Below are positions 56,719-64,000 of a stretch of DNA of 64,000 nucleotides, piece after piece. This stretch comes from Amaurobius ferox. Lineage: Eukaryota > Arthropoda > Arachnida > Araneae > Amaurobiidae. Location: the NCBI GenBank assembly GCA_951213105.1, contig OX578136.1, positions 160,444,178 through 160,508,177 on the forward strand. Direction: 5' to 3'. Numbering within the stretch: position 1 is the first letter of the stretch; each line of letters opens with the position of its first letter. A model generated the notes under the pieces. The model was given only the letters and a program-made list of their open reading frames with translations, searched no databases and was not told the DNA's origin. The position numbers and the translations under genes were made by a program.

Positions 56719-57315
56719 GATCCAGACTGTCTGACCTGCCCAAATGTGTAAGGGATCTGTTTGGATCTCCTGAAGACGTTTTGGCTATTTTTAGATTGAT
56801 GTCTGTTTGTCTGTGTGTCTGTGGTTGATTTGCTGTATATACGAAAGCTACCATAAATATTAATGGATTTTCATAAAATTTCATATTCGGTTTTGCTAAC
56901 ATGAAATCTAGAACTAGATATACATTTTTTTTTAAATTTGAGCGAAAACATCAAAATGTATTCGAAATGTTATATTTTATAATATGGTAGCAGCGGACAA
57001 AATCTGACATAATTATGTATTAAAGGGGTTATTTATTTATAGTTCAATGATCATGAAACTTAACAGTTTCAATCATTGTAGTGTATTGTATAGCTGCGAT
57101 AAAATTTTTGTATTCGTGACGTCATTAAGCCCAATCAGAAGTACATTATCAAACTTGGTATCAATCGAAATATTTTTTCAAGCCCTTTAAAATTAAAAGT
57201 AACTTGCTATAATTGCGATCATTTGGGTCAGCTATACAGATTTTTCCAAAATTTTTCTGCATGCAAAGTTTGCAAGAAAAAAAATGTATTCTGATATGAG
57301 AATGTCGAGGTGAGC
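56719..57315 (+). repeat. R3 dispersed repeat with SINE-tail-like start
   Basis: The copy begins TTCGATCCAGACTGTCTGAC, close to the complement of the SINE tail. A TCTG/TGTG-rich stretch follows (56797-56825), then 'tggattttcataaaatttca', 'ctagaactagata', 'aagccctttaaaa' and 'gagaatgtcgaggtgagcc'. This order is the inverse of 4022-4560. Confidence 0.65.
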
Positions 57316-57719
57316 CACACTACAGTTAATTTTGACTTCCGGTTTGTTGACTGTCTAGCACTTTACTGTTTGCACTATTTTTTGACTATATAGATTTTAT
57401 ACATAGATATATTTTGATATATTTTGACTATTTTTTGACTATAGCACTATTTTTTTACTATAGCACTATTTGATGACTGTCTAGCACTATTTTTTAAAAG
57501 AACACCTTGTAGACGTAAGCTCATAAAACTTATAAACAATATATGTTGTTTCACTTAATGCTGATACTACATCTGGATATGTACAGGATCTATGGCGCAA
57601 TTTCTTTTAGGATTGAATTAACCTTATGCAAAATGAAATTGGGCGCTTTTGACAGCTTAGGATTTCAAACAGAATTACTTATTCATACTCAAGTGCAAAA
57701 TCTTCAGCAAAATGCAATT
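57316..57719. other. Unassigned; short 'tagcactatttttt' repeats
   Basis: Between 57357 and 57492 the motif TAGCACTATTTTTT and related TTTTGACTAT recur. No gene was recognised. Confidence 0.45.
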
Positions 57720-57759
57720 GGCATTTAATTAATATCTCGTGGAATGAATAATTATAGAA

Positions 57760-58870
57760 AAAAAATTAACTTCAAAGTACAAAACTATTATGAAAAGTAT
57801 TTTCTCCCGTGACTAGAACGAACTAGATTTACGAGAAAGATGTTAACATATTTATCGCATAATATTGCACATAGAAAAATAATATATTTAACGCGGCTTA
57901 CAAATTTTAAATTTTATGTAATTTCTTTGATACATTCATTTAAAAACTGCGCAATATCCTGAGAACAGTTCATGCTAAGATTTCCAAAGTTTGTGTCACT
58001 AGTTTTCTAATTATGTATAAAAAGTATAGAATGATAATTCATTTATCATTAAAGTTCTGAATTTTATGATTTTTTTTTTAAAAATTCAATCAAAAATTGA
58101 GGGAGTTTTTGAACATTAGATTCCGTTTGAACATTAGATTGGGTTCCAGTAATAATCGTTAATGAACTGTAATAATCGTTTGAAATTTTCTTCAAAACGC
58201 TCCATTCATTCGGGAGAAATAGCGTCCACAGACTCACAGAGAAACAATTTGACGCACACACAGAAATACATACACACTAACATACATACACGTACACACT
58301 AACATACATAAATATACACACTTACAATTTTCTTTAATTTTATGTAATTTGTTTGATACATTCTTTTAAAAACTGCGCAATATCATGAGAACAATTCATA
58401 CTAAGATTTCCAAAGTTTGTGTCACTAGTTTTCTAATTATGTATAAAAAGTATAAAATGATAATTCATTTATCATTAAAGTTCTGAATTTTATGATTTTT
58501 TTTTAAAAATTAAATCAAAAATTGAGAGAGTTTTTGAACATTAGATTCCGTTTGAACATTAGATTGGGTTCCAGTAATAATCGTTAATGAACTGTAATAA
58601 TCGTTTGAAATTTTCTTCAAAACGCTCCATTCATTCGGGAGAAATAGCGTCCACAGACTCACAGAGATACAATTTGACGCACACACAGAAACACATACAC
58701 AGTAACATACATACACAGAAACACTAAAACACATACGTCCATACACACATCCATCCCCTTAAAATGTTTGATTTGTGTTCAAAAATGCTTACAATGTGCT
58801 CTTCTAAGAACTCGATTGGATTTCGACTTCGTCACAATACTTCCCCTATGTATGTAGGGAAGGAAAATAT
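57760..58870 (-). repeat. Diverged T-family copy with 426 bp tandem duplication
   Basis: T blocks occur in inverted order ('aaagtattttctcccgtgac', 'gcaatatcctgagaac', 'cgctccattcattcggga', 'gtccacagactcac', then CA-rich repeats, 'ttcgtcacaatacttcccct'). The segment starting 57911 is repeated from 58337 (offset 426 bp) with few differences, so two near-identical open frames appear that do not mean genes. Confidence 0.8.
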
Positions 58871-59515
58871 ATGGAATTTGAATATAAAAGAAAGTGGAAT
58901 AGAGTATCACATATTTTTTAATGGAATTCTCTATAGCAGAGATGGGAATAAAAATATATCATTCTTGGACTCCGTGGAACACTGATTCAATTTTCAAGTT
59001 TGAATGTGTTACTCCCACGATTCGTCAGTTTCGAGTTAATTCATATCAGGAGACACATCTTTCACATACGAAATTTCCATAATTCCGAATTTCTTCCCGG
59101 ATTAGTGTGGTTGTGGGCCTTCAGATATCCAGAGGGAAAGATAAGACAACTAAACCCTCATAATCCACGGTCGAATAAGCCCACTCTGTGGTTCGAATAT
59201 GGTCACCAATCAGTGGATCAGTTAAAGCGACGGAAAATGCCAATTATGCGTTCCCAAAACTCACCCACGGCGAGGGAAAATATGAAAAGAAAAAGAAAAA
59301 GGTAGGTTCAACACACTTCACTGAGCCGAAAATCGTTCGGTACAATTTTCGAAAACCAGGAAAAAATAATTCTACATTCTAAATGCGGTTGCACATATTA
59401 ATCTGCATTTTTTAATAAGTTTTTCCTGAAAGGGCGCTGAAGCAGGATTACAACCCACATGTAATACAGAAAGGGGATAAAGTTCATAAAAAAAATCTGA
59501 TTCGTCCAGGGGTGG
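58871..59515. other. Unassigned, upstream of the glycine-rich gene
   Basis: An open frame at 59000-59305 ends in a Lys/Arg-rich stretch followed by AAAAAGGTAGGTTC, a possible splice donor. Without a matching exon it cannot be called a gene. Confidence 0.35.
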
Positions 59516-59522
59516 AGTTATC

Positions 59523-59560
59523 GTATATATAGTGGGGCGGGGGACACAGACAAGCATCAC
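59523..59560 (+). promoter_or_regulatory. TATA box and probable start of the glycine-rich peptide gene
   Basis: GTATATATAGTGGGG gives a TATA box at about 59523-59530. The expected initiation zone is 25-35 bp downstream (AGCATCACAGATTC). It lies in front of a short region ending in a good splice donor. The call is an inference from motif spacing. Confidence 0.5.
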
Positions 59561-59602
59561 AGATTCGAGCACTGTTCCAACTATCATCTTCTCTCGAGTT
59601 CA
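59552..59602 (+). other. Putative noncoding exon 1
   Basis: Runs from the inferred start to CGAGTTCAA|GTAAGTTGG, a strong donor match (AAGTAAGT). It contains no ATG. The next acceptor with a pyrimidine tract before a coding exon is at 61036-61037, giving an intron of about 1.43 kb. Confidence 0.45.
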
Positions 59603-61037
59603 AGTAAGTTGGTTCATTCCTGACGCTCCCTCACTCATTTGGAATCTTTCTATTCTTCTGTTTAAGAGAATGAATTTGGATACACGATTTGATTGCCGAC
59701 ATGTGAATAGCGACTTTGGATTAAAACTAGGATATTACAGGACACTAAACGGAATATTCGTGAAGATTCGAAGAGATGAATTTAAATTTAGTTCTTACAC
59801 TCTTTTCAAAAGAGTAAATTTCTTTTATTTTGAGCCAAATTTCACTTCTTTGGTCTGTAAAAACTCACCTTCTCCTTTTGAGTGAAATTCACTCGGGAGT
59901 GAATATGGCTGGTAGTCACAAAAAGAATATAAAGAATGTTAGTAGCAGTTTAAATTGCAATGGATAAAATTATAAAATCATTATTCGTTTTTATCTAAAA
60001 TAATCCCACTCTTATTTTGAGCAAAAAATGCCACCCTTTCGGATTGAGAGTATAGTGATAATATTTTGTTCCCCGTAGAATATAGTTTTAACATTCTGTC
60101 TCAAAATTAAAATAGACGGAATAACTAGACGAAGATATGAAATAGACGAATAGAATTACATTTACATTTAATATATGAAATCGATAACAATCTCTTAAAT
60201 GCGATAATTAAATATTAATTTAGTATATCTTTAAACTATTATTAGTTTACTAAAATTTGAATCCCTGCATAACTAGAGCTGTAGCTTAAAGTATATTATC
60301 TACAAAAACATCTTAGAAGTGAATATAGAGAATTAAGCAGTATTGTTTGATATAAAAAATATATCTCTATCTATAACTAACCATACTCAACTAAATAAAA
60401 GTGTTCATAGAGTTCCTAGTGTTGAATATAAAATGTTAGGCTAAATCAAGAAAGAAACAAAATTATAATACGTTATAAAGCGACTTAGTTGGTCATGACA
60501 GACGACATAGTAAATCTTAGTTTGCACAAAAGATAAATAAATAAGAGGTTAAAAATGCTTATAAATAAAAATATATTTTAATTCTAATTATCAGAGTCGA
60601 TCTACAATCCAATGGTAAAAAAACAGATAATAAATTACAAAATATAAAAAAATATTAATTCATGTACTTAAAATTTGTAAATTGCCATGTAAACTAACGT
60701 AGAGCCTGTCAAATATGACCACTATCACTTAAAATGCCCACTCGGATGAGCATTAACTGTGCCCAATAAAGATGCACTATGCTGAAAAAAATTGAAGACA
60801 GAAAAATAATTCGTTTCAATATTTTTTAAATTTTACGACAGCGTATAAATCAATTTCTAGTGAAGCGTATAATGAAATGACATTTGACACATGATCTATT
60901 CTAACGCAAACCATAACCAATTATGCAATGTAACATTGTATAGTTTATGGAGGGTAAGGCAACAATTATCGTTATTGTTCTTTTTTTTTAAATGGGTCTC
61001 TTATTGGTTTTTCCTCTGCTTTCCCCCCTCATTTTAG
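59603..61037 (+). other. Putative intron 1 of the glycine-rich gene
   Basis: GTAAGT at the start, and TTCCCCCCTCATTTTAG at the end. No repeat family of this window was recognised inside. The open frame at 59532-59885 crosses the donor and is not supported. Confidence 0.45.
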
Positions 61038-61064
61038 GGTTTAATCTTAGCTTTAGTCCCAAGG

Positions 61065-61274
61065 ATGCACGGTATCAGACTTTTCTCTTTGGTGGTGGTG
61101 CTCGTCTTGTTGGCTAGCACCCTGGCCATGCCGGGGGGCCATGGTGGTGGTGGAATGTTGGGCGGCATGGGCGGCGGCGGAGGAGGCAAAGGCAAGCATG
61201 GTGGCGGTTCCGGGATTGTGGAAATGTTGGCTGCAGGACTCGTCGCCAAGATGCTCTCAGAGATGAATGGATAG
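61065..61274 (+). CDS. Small secreted glycine-rich peptide precursor (69 aa)
   Basis: I do not recognise the gene, but its form is clear. Residues 1-22 are a signal peptide: MHGIRLFS, then a hydrophobic core VVVLVLLASTLA, with cleavage likely after LASTLA or AMP. Residues about 23-50 are a Gly/His/Met/Lys run (HGGGGMLGGMGGGGGGKGKH). The last 19 residues, SGIVEMLAAGLVAKMLSEMN plus G, form a likely amphipathic helix. There is no cysteine. A splice acceptor lies 27 bp before the ATG, a possible donor 14 bp after the stop, and AATAAA at 61498. Gene structure, GC content and signal peptide set it apart from all surrounding repeats. Small Gly-rich secreted peptides in arthropods include antimicrobial, cuticle and glue or silk-gland products, and the sequence does not decide between these. 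It is a host gene with good likelihood. Confidence 0.75.
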   Translation: MHGIRLFSLVVVLVLLASTLAMPGGHGGGGMLGGMGGGGGGKGKHGGGSGIVEMLAAGLVAKMLSEMNG

Positions 61275-61288
61275 GAAATCCAGGAAAG

Positions 61289-61333
61289 GTGAAGGGTATA
61301 TCTAACACTTTTATTTAATTTTTCCTCTTTCAG
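61289..61333 (+). other. Possible 45 bp intron in the 3' untranslated region
   Basis: AAAG|GTGAAG at the left and TTTTTCCTCTTTCAG|C at the right form a donor and a good acceptor. 45 bp is very short for an intron, so this may be chance. If real, it lies after the stop and leaves the protein unchanged. Confidence 0.3.
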
Positions 61334-61497
61334 CAAGCATCAAAACTCGCCAATGCTTAATCTCTGTTATCAAGCAACTAAACCAGACATGGTTTGTATA
61401 TACATCACTTCTTCCCTATATACCGTGGAGCACTTTTGTGGTTTTCTAATATTTGCATTTAAAGATGTACTGTAGATCAAAAACGTAAAAATTGTGA

Positions 61498-61503
61498 AAT
61501 AAA
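61498..61503 (+). terminator. Polyadenylation signal AATAAA
   Basis: AATAAA about 225 bp after the stop of the glycine-rich peptide gene. It would end its transcript near 61520. Confidence 0.5.
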
Positions 61504-61520
61504 TCTAAAACGTAATTTCA

Positions 61521-62619
61521 GGTGAAACATATTTTAAATTTGGTATACATATGATGATCTTTCACTTTATCTAGTTGAAAAAGTAGTAGTTTTAAGGTAT
61601 TTGCAATTAAGCAGGTACAGGAGTCCAAAAAGATTTCATGAATAAACAATAAAAGCTCCGTTTGAGATAGGTACATTAAATTCGATGCAAATTTAGATGT
61701 TTAGCAATTAATATTTAAATTTTAATGGGTGCTGCAATGTGAAATTTTCGAGATTTGAGTTGATACAAAAAGCATTTGATAAAGTATTTGTGACAGGAAA
61801 TCGGCATAAAGTTTTATCATTTTACAAAATACACATAAATAATTTTATATACTTTTATAGGAAGATTTTAGCGTAAACAAATTTAGAATTTCTACTTCAA
61901 GAAATGCAATGATTATTAGAAATGCAAGTATTGTGCAAAAATATCGTAATAAAAATGCAAAAATTAAGATTTTAGAAGATGCTACGATCTATAGCGTTCT
62001 GAAGTTTATGCATAAACTAGTGATACCATAACTACAGATACCATAAATATGAAAATTGTCACAAGAGTAGGTTACTCAAGTAAAACATTGCACACAAAAT
62101 AGGTTTATAAATACTTTTAACAATATAAACTTTATAAACAATTTGGCACAAGAGTTTTGAGCATAAAACGAAGTAAAAGATAATTCTTAAATAGTACTTT
62201 TAATTCGGTACGTTATAAACATATGATGAAATTATATTAGAAGATTATCATTATAATCTTAATATGCTATTTAAAACAATATTCTATTATTAACAGTTGC
62301 ACATTTAAATTAATTAAAAAGGCAGATTTTTTACCAAGCAGTTGGATTAAAGATAATTTGTTGAAACTTCTCAAACTGTTCATGTTCAAAATAGTATTTT
62401 GCATTTTTTTCTTAATTTCAGTACCTAAAATTTGGAGCTTATTCTTCATTACAGTTGTTCTATTTTTAATATTTAGCTATCATAATTCGCGAGTTATAGT
62501 ACTGCGGTTTTAAATTTGCTACAAAAAGAATTTGAACGCAGCAGTAAAATGTGCTCTAAAATGTTTATAATAATAGGCGGAAAAGCCAACAAACTTTAAA
62601 GGGCATGGTCAAAATTAAA
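61521..62619. other. Unassigned AT-rich sequence
   Basis: No recognisable gene, RNA or repeat. A minus-strand frame at 62267-62449 has no support. Confidence 0.4.
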
Positions 62620-62960
62620 AGAGGGCAGCACATGACTCTTTCCGTATAATGCATGAATAATACAATGAATTTACTTCTTTCAAGGTGAAAAAAAGTTATG
62701 TTAAATACACGTCACACTGTTTTTAATGTCAAGTTGTATATTTAGCGATGTTCCGGATAACAGCATGTAAAATTATTTTACAGTACTCAATTAAGTTATA
62801 TTTCAAGCAACTCTAAACTGACAATTATCAATAAATTTATCGCCAAGCGTTACAGACAAACCAAAAGTAAGAGCATTTCTTATATATAAATGACTGTTGG
62901 CAAATTGTTAGATATAAAATACGAAACCATTCCACAAAGTATCTTCTTCAAGAAACTGTC
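62620..62960 (-). repeat. T-family fragment
   Basis: 'gggcagcacatgact', 'tccgtataatgcatga', 'caatgaatttactt', then 'tcgccaagcgtta' and 'aaatgactgttggc', 'ccacaaagtatcttc'. The order equals the minus-oriented copy at 50011-50380, with deletions. Confidence 0.75.
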
Positions 62961-64000
62961 ACTTAAAAGAAGTTTCTGGAGCATTTTTCACGATATAACA
63001 TCTCTCACAAGGGTAGAAAGGTCGGCAGGAATTTCTGAGCTCCATTGTCTTTGGTATATTTTATGTAGATAATGTTCTGATGAAACCGATCACCGTACTC
63101 GTCACTGACAATACCGGAGAAATCCAGGGACAAATACAGTTAAGAGTGTAAAAAGTGTAATTTCAATAGTATGTTGCACCCTAGTTTCTTGAAATACTGC
63201 AAGAAGGTTTCTACAAGCAATATACAGACTATCCATTACCACTGAACCCCACCCCCGTATGTGGAAAACTAAAGCTAATTCGCGATCTTCAAGTTCATAT
63301 TCGTGATAAGAATTTCCAAAATCGTGAAAATTAGCTAGTTTTGTTTCAGAAGCATTTTAAAGGTAGTTCAGCGTTGCCTTGGCTGTGGTAGAATGTGACA
63401 GAAATGACTGTAGAAGATATAGATTGGACTGGTGTCCACTAAAGCTTTCGAACTAACAGCTGCGGAAATACATGTTGTATTTGACAGCTTTCCTAGCAAG
63501 TACATATATATAAGCAGCATATGCAACTTGTATGCCAGGGAATCAGTACACTGTATAAGTATGTATGCTGTTTCAGTGGCTTGAACGGTACTACATGAAG
63601 AATGACATTCAAACATCTTCTAAAAGTAAACGTTTTCCCTCTGACATGCAAATGATTACTTTTTTATCCATTAGCTCATAGACTCCAAATCTAAAAATAA
63701 TGAAAATCTTTTTGCTCAAAACATCCTTACTTTGTAACAGCGGAGATATTCCTCCGCTTTTTATAAAGGTCAATATTGTCCCATCAACGAGTCGAGCTAC
63801 TGATGGGCTTCAATCTAAAACGGGTTGAAATTTTTGACGCTCCACGGTCGTTTCGGACATACGACTAAAGTGATCAAAAGTTACGGGTTATTCCAAGCTA
63901 CTTCAAAACATCCATGTGTACTTAGGGCTCAATCTCGTGTCCCGAATATCAAACAAACATGACTTATCATTATATACTAGTTTGCATACGCACCCATGTG
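62961..64000. other. Unassigned sequence
   Basis: No recognisable gene. Short open frames on both strands have no domain. Confidence 0.4.

Noticed and set aside
56268..56828. 186-codon plus-strand open frame
   Set aside because: It has no known domain, its last third lies in the R3 repeat and TG-rich sequence, and there is no splice or promoter support.
59532..59885. 117-codon plus-strand open frame
   Set aside because: It begins inside the inferred 5' exon and crosses a strong splice donor, with no domain. It is better explained as intron.
61034..61336. Proline-rich minus-strand open frame opposite the glycine-rich gene
   Set aside because: It is the antisense shadow of the Gly codons. 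The plus strand has the signal peptide, splice sites and poly(A) signal.

Overview
The window reads as AT-rich arthropod nuclear DNA, most likely from a spider or another chelicerate. The grounds are the low GC, the many long (AT)n tracts, many copies of a Penelope-like retroelement, R1-type LINEs, Tc1/mariner transposons and a tRNA-derived SINE. The species cannot be fixed from sequence alone. There are no bacterial operons, rRNA genes or CRISPR arrays. Nearly all of the 64 kb is layered mobile DNA and simple repeat. Only one convincing host gene is visible.

Layout. 1-8000: a decayed 'T-family' repeat holding a SINE-tail insertion and an internally deleted mariner element, a full tRNA-derived SINE, an R3 repeat and a plus-strand Penelope RT fragment. 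8000-22500: a cluster of minus-strand Penelope-like elements. The GIY-YIG endonuclease lies upstream of the RT, which is the permuted Naiad-type order. The cluster has one long copy, two 5'-truncated copies and three tiny 3' fragments. Mixed with these are a long-TIR element carrying a relic transposase, a near full-length Tc1 element and a 2.1 kb element with about 245 bp inverted termini. 22500-30800: R4 repeats, two minisatellite regions (about 113-142 bp and 67 bp periods) and a Helitron-like left end. 30800-39430: a T-family repeat split first by a long-TIR transposon and then by a nearly complete R1-type LINE. 39430-49100: an R4 copy and an old minus-strand LINE broken up by a second Tc1 element and other insertions. 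50000-58900: more T-family copies, including a 1.9 kb palindrome. 59500-61520: a probable host gene for a small secreted glycine-rich peptide. 61520-64000: mostly unassigned sequence with one T fragment.

How the parts relate. LINE-type machinery probably supplied the mobility of the SINE and of its very short tail-only insertions, which carry 12-17 bp target duplications. Tc1/mariner transposases would have moved the elements that start CAGGG and sit in TA sites. The Penelope copies mostly end at (TA)n tracts. All transposon reading frames seen here carry stops or frameshifts, so no element looks autonomous today.

Homology calls are from motif reading only. Alignments were done by eye, so repeat boundaries are approximate to a few bases unless a terminal repeat or target duplication fixes them.
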